From: Amycolatopsis nigrescens CSC17Ta-90
GTDB lineage: Bacteria; Actinomycetota; Actinomycetes; Mycobacteriales; Pseudonocardiaceae
Direction of reading: 5' to 3'
Assembly: GCF_000384315.1 (NCBI RefSeq)
Contig: NZ_ARVW01000001.1
Span: forward strand, 6,555,001 to 6,619,000
DNA length: 64,000 bases
Both the position numbers and the translations under genes were made by a program. The notes beneath the pieces are model-generated. The model saw nothing but the letters and a program-made list of their open reading frames with translations. It was not told where the DNA came from and did not search any database. This document shows, one piece after another, positions 45,548-53,675 of the stretch. Position 1 is the first letter of the stretch. The number at the start of each line of letters is the position of its first letter.

Positions 45548-47875
45548 GTGGAGGCCCAAGTGCCTGAGCTTTCCCGGCGAACCCTGCTCAGGGGCGCCTC
45601 CGTGGTTGCCGGGACGGCCGCGCTCGGCGGCTGGTGGTCCGCCCCACCGGCCGCCGGGCAGGCCATCGGTCAGGCTGCCGCGGTCGGGATTCATCAGCGC
45701 ATCGCGACCGATGCGCGGATGTTGTGGAAGCGCTTACCGGACGGCTGGCAGACCGGTCCGTTCCTGGCCAACGGCAGGCTCGGGGTGCAGGTCTACGGCG
45801 GCGCCACCCCGCGGTCGCTGAAGTTCATGCTCAGCCACTCGCAGGTGCAGGACCAGCGCGGGCACTGGGAGGCGGCGATCGGCCTGTCCCGGCTGCCGAT
45901 CGGCTACCTCACCCTGGAGCTGGCCGGCGCGATCACCGCGGTCGACTGGCAACTGGACCTGTGGAACGCCGAATTGTCCGGCACCATCACCACGACCCGG
46001 GGCAGCGTGGCCTTCTCCGCGCTGGTGCACAACGAAAGCAGCGTGCTGCTGGTGTCCACCACGCCGAGCGCCGGCGAGGAGGCGGCCGCGTGGTCGTTTA
46101 CCCACCTGCGCTCGGCGACCACCAGGACCATCCGCCTGCCACCGGACTACGTGGCCAATCCCGACCCGGCCCGCGGCAGCGCCGGACCGGTCGAGTACAG
46201 CGAACAGCCCATGCTGGCCGGCGGTGGCTACACCACGGCGTGGCGGGAACGGCGCTCCGGCACGAGACGGCTGCTGGCCGCGACTGTGGCTTACAGCTTC
46301 CCGGAGCGGACCGCGACCGCGGACGCCGTGCGGGCCGTGCGCCGCGCGCTGGCCACCGATCCCGACCACCTGGTGGACCGGCATCGCCGCTGGTGGAACG
46401 CGTTCTATCGGCGCAGCCTGGTCTCGGTGCCGGACAAGCGGGTGCAGTCCTTCTACTGGATCCAGCTGTACAAGATGGCGGCCGCGACCAGGGCGGACGG
46501 GCCGGTGGTTGCGGAGTGGGGGCCGTGGTTCCCCGAGGTCGGCAACAGCTGGACCGCGGTCTGGTGGAACCTCAACGTCCAGGTGGCCTACCCGCTGGTC
46601 AACGGCGCGAACCACGCCGAGTTGGACGCGGTGACCGAGACCTTCCGCCGGGACCACCGCAACCTCGAACTGTCCGTGCCGCCGGCCTACCGGGACGGGC
46701 GGACCTACGCCCTTTCGCATCCGGGCGACTGGCGGCTGCGGCCCGGCGGCACCCGCACGGTCGGGATTCCCGGCAGCACGTCGAAGACCGACCAGACCGG
46801 CAACCTCATCTGGGGCTTGCACAACGTCTGGCTGGCCTACCGGCACAGCATGGACGACGCGGTGCTGCGGGACGTGCTGCGCCCGGTGCTGACCAAGGCG
46901 GTCAACTTCTACCGGCACTTCCTCACCGAAGGCACCGACGGCAGGCTGCACCTGCCGCTGACCCGTTCGCCGGAGTACGCCGACGCCGCCGACTGCAGCT
47001 ACGACCTCTCGCTGATCCGCTGGGGCTGCGCGACCCTGCTGGAGAGCACCCGGCGGCTGCGGCTGAGCGATCCGCTGGAGCCGGTCTGGCGGGACATCCT
47101 GACCAGGCTGGTGCCGTACCACCAGGACGCCGCCGGGGTGCTGATCGGTGACGGCGTGCCGCTTTCGGCTTCACACCGCCATTTCTCGCACCTGCTCTGG
47201 CTCCATCCGTTGCGGGAGAAGCGCTGGGACAACCCGGCCGACCGGGAGCTGATGAGCCGCAGCTTCGCGCACTGGGTGAGCATGCAGGACGCCTGGCACG
47301 GCTACAGCTACGCGGCCGCGTCCTCGATGTCCTCGGTGATGGGCGAACCGGAAGAGGCCCTGCGGTACCTGAAGTTCTTCCTGGACGGCAACGTGGTCGC
47401 GAAGACCCAGCTCACCCCGAACACGATGTACCGGGAGGGCTCGAACCTCGCGATCGAGAGCCCGCTCGCCGCCGCGCAGTCCGTGCTGGACATGCTGGTG
47501 CAGGGCTCCGGCGGGGTGCTGAAGGTGTTTCCCTCGGTGTCGTCGGGCTGGGCGGACGCGTCGATCGAGGGGCTGCGGGCCGAAGGTGCCTTCGTGGTGG
47601 ACGCGTCCCGCCGGGAGGGGGCGACCGAATGGGTGCGGGTGCACAGCGAGGCCGGTGAGCCACTCCTGTTGCGGCACGGCGTACCCGGCGAGATCGAGGT
47701 CCGCGACCGTCGCGGCCGTCTGCTGCGCTGGCGGGAACGGGACGCCGAAACCATCGAGATTCCCTTGCGACGCGGCGAATCCGCGGTGGTGACCAGGCGC
47801 GGCCACCGGCCGGACCTGGCGCCCCGTGACGTACCGGCGAACGCGGCGGCACCGGCATGGGGACTGCCCGGCTGA
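45548..47875 (+). CDS. Tat-exported GH95-like glycoside hydrolase, first of a tandem pair
   Basis: 775 residues. Twin-arginine signal ELSRRTLLRGASVVAGTAAL (about 7-26). An N-terminal beta-sandwich (to about 300) precedes an (alpha/alpha)6 domain with WWNLNVQVAYPL, the NxN pair that in GH95 fucosidases replaces a catalytic base, then LTRSPEYADAADCSYDL with the Glu expected to be the general acid, and RHFSHLLWLHPL. A C-terminal beta domain closes it. GH95 enzymes cleave alpha-1,2-L-fucosyl or L-galactosyl bonds; the true substrate is unknown. Start: GTG 45548 fits the -10 box, while GTG 45560 has GGAGG 5 nt upstream; both leave the Tat signal intact. Confidence 0.8.
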   Translation: MEAQVPELSRRTLLRGASVVAGTAALGGWWSAPPAAGQAIGQAAAVGIHQRIATDARMLWKRLPDGWQTGPFLANGRLGVQVYGGATPRSLKFMLSHSQVQDQRGHWEAAIGLSRLPIGYLTLELAGAITAVDWQLDLWNAELSGTITTTRGSVAFSALVHNESSVLLVSTTPSAGEEAAAWSFTHLRSATTRTIRLPPDYVANPDPARGSAGPVEYSEQPMLAGGGYTTAWRERRSGTRRLLAATVAYSFPERTATADAVRAVRRALATDPDHLVDRHRRWWNAFYRRSLVSVPDKRVQSFYWIQLYKMAAATRADGPVVAEWGPWFPEVGNSWTAVWWNLNVQVAYPLVNGANHAELDAVTETFRRDHRNLELSVPPAYRDGRTYALSHPGDWRLRPGGTRTVGIPGSTSKTDQTGNLIWGLHNVWLAYRHSMDDAVLRDVLRPVLTKAVNFYRHFLTEGTDGRLHLPLTRSPEYADAADCSYDLSLIRWGCATLLESTRRLRLSDPLEPVWRDILTRLVPYHQDAAGVLIGDGVPLSASHRHFSHLLWLHPLREKRWDNPADRELMSRSFAHWVSMQDAWHGYSYAAASSMSSVMGEPEEALRYLKFFLDGNVVAKTQLTPNTMYREGSNLAIESPLAAAQSVLDMLVQGSGGVLKVFPSVSSGWADASIEGLRAEGAFVVDASRREGATEWVRVHSEAGEPLLLRHGVPGEIEVRDRRGRLLRWRERDAETIEIPLRRGESAVVTRRGHRPDLAPRDVPANAAAPAWGLPG

Positions 47876-47902
47876 CTCAGCTGAAATCGGAGGTCGGAGA
47901 AC

Positions 47903-50209
47903 ATGGTCGAGTTCGATCGCAGGACGGTGCTCGGTGGCGCACTGGCCGGCCTCACCACCGGGCTGCTGCCGATGGGCACGGCTCAGGCGGAACCGGCGGT
48001 ACCCCTCGGCGTGTTCGGGGACGAACGCGGCTGGGCGGACTTCCTGGCCATGTCCGACCTGCGCTGGCGGCGCCTGCCGAAGACCTGGTATGAGGGACCG
48101 TTCCTGGGCAACGGTTTTCTCGGCTCCGGGATCTACGCGGAGCCGGGGGCGAACGCCGTGCGGTTCAACGTGCAGCACAGCCAGGTGCAGGACCACCGGC
48201 CCGAGTTCGGCTCGTTGTTCGGGCTGGCCAGGCTGCCGATCGGGTACTTCACGCTGGAGCCGGTCGGCGCGATCACCGGCATCGACTGGCGGCTGGACCT
48301 GTGGAACGCGGAGCTGTCCGGCACCATCACCACCACGGCGGGCGGCCTGAGCCTGCGCGCGATCATCCATAGTGGACAGTCGGTGCTCGCGGTCGAGGTG
48401 CGGCCGACCGAGGGCGAGCGGGACTTCCGCTGGGTGTTCCACCCGGCCGAGGCGGTCAGCCCGCGGACCGACCCGAAGTTCGGCAAGCCGCCGCCCGCCG
48501 GCTATGTGGCAAATCCGCCGGCCACCCTGGAGTCCTCCGGTGACCGGCGGCTGGCGGTGCAGGCACTGCTCGGCGGCGGCGAGCACGTGACCGCGTGGCG
48601 GGAGACCGTCCGCGGCTCCACGCGCACGCTGTACACCGCGGTCGCCTGGTCCCATCCCGCACGCACCGCGGCCGGTGCCGCGCTGCGGATGCTCGCCGAG
48701 GCGAGCAGGCCGTTCGACCGGCTCGCGGACGGCCACCGGCGCTGGTGGCACGACTACTACCGGCGGAGCTTCCTGTCCATTCCGGACCGGAGGCTGCAGG
48801 CGTTCTACTGGATCCAGCTGTACAAGGTGGCCGCCGCGGCGCGCCGGGAGGCGCCGGTGATGGCCACCTGCGGGCCGTGGCTGGAACCGACCCCGTGGCC
48901 GGCCACCTGGTGGAACCTCAACGTGCAGCTGGAATACTGGCTGATCCACGGGTCCAACCACCTCGAGCTGGACGCGGTCACCCGTGCGTTGGACGAGTTC
49001 CGGCAGAACCTGCGCGACCAGGTCTCGGCGCCCTACCGCGCGGACTCCTACGGCATCCCGCGCACCACGGACATGCGGTTGCTCAACGGCGCGGGCAGCG
49101 GGACCTCCGGTTTCGCGGTGGGCATCCCCGGCCAGGAGAGCCCGACCCCGGAGGTCGGCAATCTCACCTGGGCGCTGCACAACGTCTGGCTGTCCTACCG
49201 GCACACGATGGACCCGCGCATCCTGCGGGACGTGCTGTTCCCGCTGCTGCGCGGGGCGATCGGCTACTACCTGCACTTCCTGGCTCCCGGTATGGACGGA
49301 AAGCTGCACCTGCCGTTCACCTTTTCCCCGGAGTACGGGGTGAACGCGCCGGACTGCACCTACGACCTGGCGCTGCTCCGCTGGGGCTGCCGGACCCTGC
49401 TTGACTCGGCGAACCTGCTCCGGATCGACGACCCGCTGGCGAAACGCTGGCGCGAGGTGCTCGCCAAGCTGGTCGACTACCCGGTGGACGCCAATGGCTA
49501 CATGATCGGCGCGGGAGTGCCGTTCGCCAAGTCGCACCGGCACTACTCGCACCTGCTGCAGGTGTACCCGCTCTACGAGATCACCTGGGAGCAGCCCGAG
49601 CACCGTCGGCTCATCGAGACTTCGCTCGGGCACTGGGTCGGTTTCGAAGGCGCCTTGCAGGGCTACACCTTCACCGGTGCGGCCTCGATGTCGGCGCAGA
49701 TGCTGCGCGGGGACAAGGCCGCGTTCTACCTGGACGAGCTGCAACGCCGGTTCATCCAGCCGAACACGATGTACAAGGAGTCCGGGCCGGTGATCGAGAC
49801 GCCGCTGTCCGCCGCGCAGTCGCTGCACGACATGCTGTGCCAGAGCTGGGGCGGGGTGATCCGGGTGTTCCCGGCGGTCCCGCCTTCCTGGGAAAGTGCC
49901 GCGCTGCACGACTTCCGCACCGAGGGCGCGTTCCTGCTGAGCGCGTCCCGCGAAGGTGGCCGGACCCGCTGGGTGCGCGTGCGCAGCGAGTCCGGTGCCC
50001 GCTGCGTGCTGCGGACCGGTATCGAAGGCGAGCCGGTGGTGCGGGACCGCTGGGGCAGGCCGAAGCGCTGGCGCCTGCTGCCCGGCGGCGACCTCGAAAT
50101 CGAGCTGCGGCGCGGAGAAGAGGCCGTGGTGCACCGGAAAGGCGACCGTCCGGACTTCCGGCTCGGCCCGGTCCCCGGCTCCCCGGTTCCACCTTGGGGT
50201 CTGCCCTGA
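47903..50209 (+). CDS. Tat-exported GH95-like glycoside hydrolase, second of the pair
   Basis: 768 residues, clearly a paralogue of the gene before it: the same blocks LARLPIGYFTLE, LDLWNAELSGTITTT, FYWIQLYK, WWNLNVQLEYWL (Asn338 and Asn340), FTFSPEYGVNAPDCTYDL (Glu477) and SHRHYSHLLQVYPL occur in order. Twin-arginine signal FDRRTVLGGALAGLTTGLLP, with a probable cleavage after GTAQA (about 25-29). A good purine-rich site (TCGGAGGTCGGAG) precedes the ATG by 6 nt. It starts 27 nt after the first copy, so the two form one operon that arose by old tandem duplication. They may act on different links of one glycan. Confidence 0.82.
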   Translation: MVEFDRRTVLGGALAGLTTGLLPMGTAQAEPAVPLGVFGDERGWADFLAMSDLRWRRLPKTWYEGPFLGNGFLGSGIYAEPGANAVRFNVQHSQVQDHRPEFGSLFGLARLPIGYFTLEPVGAITGIDWRLDLWNAELSGTITTTAGGLSLRAIIHSGQSVLAVEVRPTEGERDFRWVFHPAEAVSPRTDPKFGKPPPAGYVANPPATLESSGDRRLAVQALLGGGEHVTAWRETVRGSTRTLYTAVAWSHPARTAAGAALRMLAEASRPFDRLADGHRRWWHDYYRRSFLSIPDRRLQAFYWIQLYKVAAAARREAPVMATCGPWLEPTPWPATWWNLNVQLEYWLIHGSNHLELDAVTRALDEFRQNLRDQVSAPYRADSYGIPRTTDMRLLNGAGSGTSGFAVGIPGQESPTPEVGNLTWALHNVWLSYRHTMDPRILRDVLFPLLRGAIGYYLHFLAPGMDGKLHLPFTFSPEYGVNAPDCTYDLALLRWGCRTLLDSANLLRIDDPLAKRWREVLAKLVDYPVDANGYMIGAGVPFAKSHRHYSHLLQVYPLYEITWEQPEHRRLIETSLGHWVGFEGALQGYTFTGAASMSAQMLRGDKAAFYLDELQRRFIQPNTMYKESGPVIETPLSAAQSLHDMLCQSWGGVIRVFPAVPPSWESAALHDFRTEGAFLLSASREGGRTRWVRVRSESGARCVLRTGIEGEPVVRDRWGRPKRWRLLPGGDLEIELRRGEEAVVHRKGDRPDFRLGPVPGSPVPPWGLP

Positions 50210-50220
50210 AGGGTGCGATA

Positions 50221-50236
50221 TCCCCAAACTTGGGGA
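50221..50236. promoter_or_regulatory. Perfect palindrome upstream of the alpha/beta hydrolase gene
   Basis: TCCCCAAACTTGGGGA has 7-bp arms and a 2-bp centre. It starts 12 nt after the second GH95-like gene and ends 24 nt before the CAGAAT -10 box of the hydrolase. It could be an operator covering the -35 region or a weak terminator; no T-run follows. Confidence 0.45.
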
Positions 50237-50273
50237 CAGCACGGATCGGCGGGTGCCGCCCAGAATTGTCGGC

Positions 50274-51122
50274 ATGACTCCGACTTTCGTCCTAGTACAC
50301 GGCTCGAACAGCAACTCGCGCGCCTGGACGCACCTGCAACGCGAACTGGCCTTCCTCGGTCACCGCTCGCTCGCCGTCGATCTGCCAGGACACGGCCAGA
50401 GCTCCGGCCTGACGGCGGCCTACCAGGCGCCGCAGGACCTCGAAGCCTTCGCCGCCGCACCGTCGGCGATGGCGGGCGTGATCTACGCCGACGGGGTGGC
50501 GCACGTGATCGACGTGGTGCGCCGGGTGCGCGAGCACGGGCCGGTGATCCTGGTCGGCGCCAGCCGGGGCGGGCTGGTGCTGACCGGGGTCGGCAACGCG
50601 GTGCCCGAACTGCTCGACCGGATCGTCTACATCGCCGCACTGTGCTGTGTGGACAGGACGGTGCTGGAATACATGCAGGAACCCGAGTACGCGACCAGCG
50701 CGATCTTCGACATCCCGACCGATTTCGTCAACCAGCCCACCGAATCCGGGGTGGTGCGGACGAACTGGCGCTCCGCCGGGCCCGAGGTGCTCGCCGTGCT
50801 GAAGCGGGCGTTCCTCGCCGACGGCACCGATGAGCAGGTGCTCGGGATGCTCAACGGTTTCGAGCCGGACGAGATCCCGGACTTCGGCACCGAACTCGTC
50901 GACAAGGACACCTGGGGTCGGGTCCCGCACAGCTACCTCCGGCTGACCAGGGACCAGGCCATGCCGCCCGCGGTGCAGGACCTGATGATCGGGCAGGCGG
51001 ACGCGCTCACCCCGGACAACCCGTTCGACGTGCACTCGCTCGACTGCAGCCATGGCGCTTCGGCGTCGCCCGGTCGCGCGGGCGAGGTCGCGGCCATCCT
51101 GGCCGGCACACTCGGGAACTAG
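50274..51122 (+). CDS. Alpha/beta hydrolase
   Basis: 282 residues, no signal peptide. Oxyanion loop VLVHGSNSNSRAW (about 6-18), DLPGHGQSS, nucleophile in VGASRGG (GxSxG), and a late HGAS segment that may hold the catalytic His (LDCSHGASASPGRAGE). It resembles the esterase/salicylate-esterase-like branch of the fold. ATG 50274 follows CAGAAT (50261-50266) by 7 nt, suggesting a leaderless mRNA. The next gene, a LuxR-type regulator, has a similar promoter, so the two may be co-regulated. Substrate unknown. Confidence 0.85.
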   Translation: MTPTFVLVHGSNSNSRAWTHLQRELAFLGHRSLAVDLPGHGQSSGLTAAYQAPQDLEAFAAAPSAMAGVIYADGVAHVIDVVRRVREHGPVILVGASRGGLVLTGVGNAVPELLDRIVYIAALCCVDRTVLEYMQEPEYATSAIFDIPTDFVNQPTESGVVRTNWRSAGPEVLAVLKRAFLADGTDEQVLGMLNGFEPDEIPDFGTELVDKDTWGRVPHSYLRLTRDQAMPPAVQDLMIGQADALTPDNPFDVHSLDCSHGASASPGRAGEVAAILAGTLGN

Positions 51123-51142
51123 CGGGAACTAGCGGGAACTAG
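51113..51142 (+). repeat. Three perfect 10-bp direct repeats across the hydrolase stop codon
   Basis: CGGGAACTAG occurs three times in a row. The first unit contains the last Gly-Asn codons and the TAG stop of the alpha/beta hydrolase. The extra units lie in the 3' untranslated region and look like replication slippage. Confidence 0.9.
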
Positions 51143-51218
51143 CGTCGGGGCTGCCCGATCGGGCGGCCCCGGCACTACTTCGTTGCCATCGGGGTACCGG
51201 CGGCCCAGACTTGACCGG

Positions 51219-52307
51219 GTGACCAGGTCCGTGGAGTTGCCGTCGCGCGAGTTGTCCGTGCTGGCAGGGCAGGGCAGCCAGGGCGCTGACTGGTACGAGC
51301 TGAGCGAGGCGATCTCACGGGCGGTGGCGTCCGTTGTGGCGCACGACGCCCTGCGTCTGGTCGGCAGCCACCCGGCCGCGGTGTTCGGCCCGGCGGGCTC
51401 GTTCGGTTTCTGGCACGGGTTCGAGCCGGATCTCGGGCTGGAGCTGGTGCTCAACGCCTACGCGGGTGACGATCCGTGCTCGCCGGAGGAGCTGGACCGG
51501 CGGCCGGTGCCGGTGGGGGTGGTCGGTCCCGGCAGTGACGGGCGGCGCGACCTGGCGACCAGGCGCCTGCTCGAAGCGCACGGAGCCGGCAGTGAGCTGC
51601 GGCTGCAGCTGCGGGACGCCCGCGGCTCGTGGGGAACGCTGGAACTGCTGCGGGAACAGGGCGCCATGCCGTTCGGCCAGGAGGACGCGCGGCGGGCGGC
51701 GCGGCTGGCGCCGGCGCTGATCGCCGTCCTGCGCGGGTACGTCACCGCGGGTCCGCTGGCCCCTGCCGTGCCGAAGCTGCCGACGGGGGTGCTCATCGTC
51801 GGCCCCGACCACGTGGTCCGGGCGGTCACCCCGGAGGCGCACCGGTGGCGGGCACAGCTGCAGGGCCGCCAGCACGCCCCCGACTTCACCGGCGCGTCGT
51901 TCTGCGCCGGGCTGTCGCTGCAGGCGCGCCGGCATCGTCGTGATCCCCGTGCCTTCCCGCCGCTGGTCTGCGGGCCTCCCGCGAGCTACGGCCGGTGGGT
52001 CACCTGCCAGGCGCAGGTCCTCGAATCCAACACCGAAGCCGACACGGAATCTGACACTGATGGGGACGTGGCGATCGTCGTGCAGGCGGCCTCCGGCGAG
52101 CAGCTGCTCCCGGCCTTCTGCGACTGGTACGGCATCACCGCCCGCGAACGCCAGATCATCGCGCACCTCTGCGACGGCGCGGCGCCGAAGCAGATCGCCC
52201 GCCGCCGCGACCTGTCGGTGCACACGGTCAACGACCACCTGAAGGCGGTGTTCCGCAAGACCGGCGCGAGCGGCCGCGACGAGCTGATCGCCGCGATCAC
52301 CGGCTGA
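51219..52307 (+). CDS. LuxR-type HTH transcriptional regulator
   Basis: 362 residues. The N-terminal 180 residues look like a GAF-type sensor (FGFWHGFEPDLGLELVLNAY; LRLQLRDARGSWGTLELLRE). The C-terminal HTH begins YGITARERQIIAHLCDGAAP then KQIARRRDLSVHTVNDHLKA (about 295-345), the LuxR/GerE fold. There is no receiver domain, so it is not a two-component regulator. GTG 51219 is selected over upstream starts because CAGACT (51206-51211) ends 7 nt before it. It may control the hydrolase upstream or the lipase downstream. Confidence 0.88.
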   Translation: MTRSVELPSRELSVLAGQGSQGADWYELSEAISRAVASVVAHDALRLVGSHPAAVFGPAGSFGFWHGFEPDLGLELVLNAYAGDDPCSPEELDRRPVPVGVVGPGSDGRRDLATRRLLEAHGAGSELRLQLRDARGSWGTLELLREQGAMPFGQEDARRAARLAPALIAVLRGYVTAGPLAPAVPKLPTGVLIVGPDHVVRAVTPEAHRWRAQLQGRQHAPDFTGASFCAGLSLQARRHRRDPRAFPPLVCGPPASYGRWVTCQAQVLESNTEADTESDTDGDVAIVVQAASGEQLLPAFCDWYGITARERQIIAHLCDGAAPKQIARRRDLSVHTVNDHLKAVFRKTGASGRDELIAAITG

Positions 52308-52351
52308 CACCGGATCTTGACTGTGAGCCACATCACTGGTAAAGAGATTCG

Positions 52352-52365
52352 ATACCAAGTGGTAT
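52352..52365. promoter_or_regulatory. Operator-like palindrome before the secreted lipase gene
   Basis: ATACCAAGTGGTAT is a perfect palindrome with 6-bp arms and an AG centre, 16 bp before the lipase ATG and just upstream of its ribosome binding site (GGAGG). It would overlap the start of transcription. The binding protein is unknown; the adjacent LuxR-type regulator is one candidate. Confidence 0.45.
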
Positions 52366-52381
52366 TGAGCTGGAGGCTCTC

Positions 52382-53614
52382 ATGTCCGCATCTCGCGCGG
52401 CACTACGACGTGCCGCGTCCCTGCTGGCCACCGCCGCACTTGCACTGGCCGGTTTGCTCGCGACAGCCCAGCCGGCCGCGTCAGCGGGTGATTGGCCGCT
52501 GAACCCGCGCGACGACCCGTTCTACGCCCAGCCGAACCCGTTCCCCGATGTCGCTCCCGGCGCCATCCTGGACTCCCGCCCGGTCACCATCCGGGCGCTG
52601 GCCCTGCCGCTGCCGTTCCAGGCGTGGCAGGTGAAGTACCGCTCCACGGACAGCCACGGCAAGGCGATCGCGGACATCGCGACCGTCATGCAGCCGCTCG
52701 GCCCGGCACCGGAGGGCGGCCGGAAACTGGTGTCCTACCAGACCGCGCAGGACGGGCTCAGCACCGACTGCGCCCCGTCCTACTCGCTGGCCACCGGCCT
52801 CAACGTGCCGGCCGCCGAGCTGGCCGCGATGACGCCGATGCTGCTCGCCGGGCACACCGTGGTCACCGCCGACTACGAAGGTCCCGAATCCCAGTGGACC
52901 GCGGCGATCAACACCGGGCACGGGGTGCTCGACGCCATCCGCGCCACGCAGAACTTCGCCCCCGCGGGCCTCACCGGACCGGACACCCCGACCGTGCTCT
53001 GGGGCTACTCCGGTGGCGCGCTGGCCAGCTCCTGGGCGAACGAGCTGCAGCCGGACTACGCGCCCGAGCTGAAGTTCGCCGGGGTCGCGGCCGGTGGCGT
53101 ACCCGCGGACATGGACTACGTGGCGCGCAAGATCGACGGCGGCCCGCTGTCGGGGATCTACTTCGGCGCCGCGGTCGGGCTCAGCCGCGCGTACCCGGAG
53201 ATCGACACCGACAAGCTGCTCAACGACAAGGGCAAAGCCGCCTTCGAGGAGGTCGGAAAGGGCTGCATCGCGCAGTTCGCGGTGTCGCACGCCTTCCATC
53301 GGATGCGCGACCACGTCACCGTGCCGGAGCTGCTGGACGTGCCCTCGGTGAAGAAGGTGATCGCGGAGAACACCATGGGCCGCTTCAAGCCCGGCGCGCC
53401 GATCTACTACTACCAGGGAATCCTGGACGAGCTGACCCCGGTGCAGCCGGTGGACAAGCTGGTGCGCGAGTACTGCGGCCAGGGCGTTCCGGTGCAGTAC
53501 CAGCGATATCTGCTCGGGGAGCACGTCACCATCGCGGTCACCGGGGCGCCCGGCGCGCTGGCCTACCTGAACGACCGGCTGGCCGGCGTGCCAGCACCGA
53601 GCAACTGCCAGTGA
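52382..53614 (+). CDS. Secreted lipase (LIP family)
   Basis: 410 residues. A Sec signal of about 35 residues (RRAASLLATAALALAGLLAT, ending QPAASA). The mature enzyme has the LIP-family layout of an alpha/beta hydrolase: nucleophile in LWGYSGGALASSW, Asp in QGILDELTPVQP, His in LLGEHVTIAV. Cys residues in LSTDCAPSY, GKGCIAQF, REYCGQG and the C-terminal NCQ may form disulfides. These enzymes act on triacylglycerols and esters outside the cell. GGAGG lies about 5 nt before the ATG. Confidence 0.9.
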   Translation: MSASRAALRRAASLLATAALALAGLLATAQPAASAGDWPLNPRDDPFYAQPNPFPDVAPGAILDSRPVTIRALALPLPFQAWQVKYRSTDSHGKAIADIATVMQPLGPAPEGGRKLVSYQTAQDGLSTDCAPSYSLATGLNVPAAELAAMTPMLLAGHTVVTADYEGPESQWTAAINTGHGVLDAIRATQNFAPAGLTGPDTPTVLWGYSGGALASSWANELQPDYAPELKFAGVAAGGVPADMDYVARKIDGGPLSGIYFGAAVGLSRAYPEIDTDKLLNDKGKAAFEEVGKGCIAQFAVSHAFHRMRDHVTVPELLDVPSVKKVIAENTMGRFKPGAPIYYYQGILDELTPVQPVDKLVREYCGQGVPVQYQRYLLGEHVTIAVTGAPGALAYLNDRLAGVPAPSNCQ

Positions 53615-53675
53615 TCAACTCTGCCACTCGTGCGGCGGCTGCCCGCCGCCGCACGGGCACGGCAGGCTGGATCGA

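Noticed and set aside
47171..50314. A 1047-codon minus-strand open frame across the GH95-like genes
   Set aside because: Antisense to two paralogous, Tat-signalled proteins; no domain seen.
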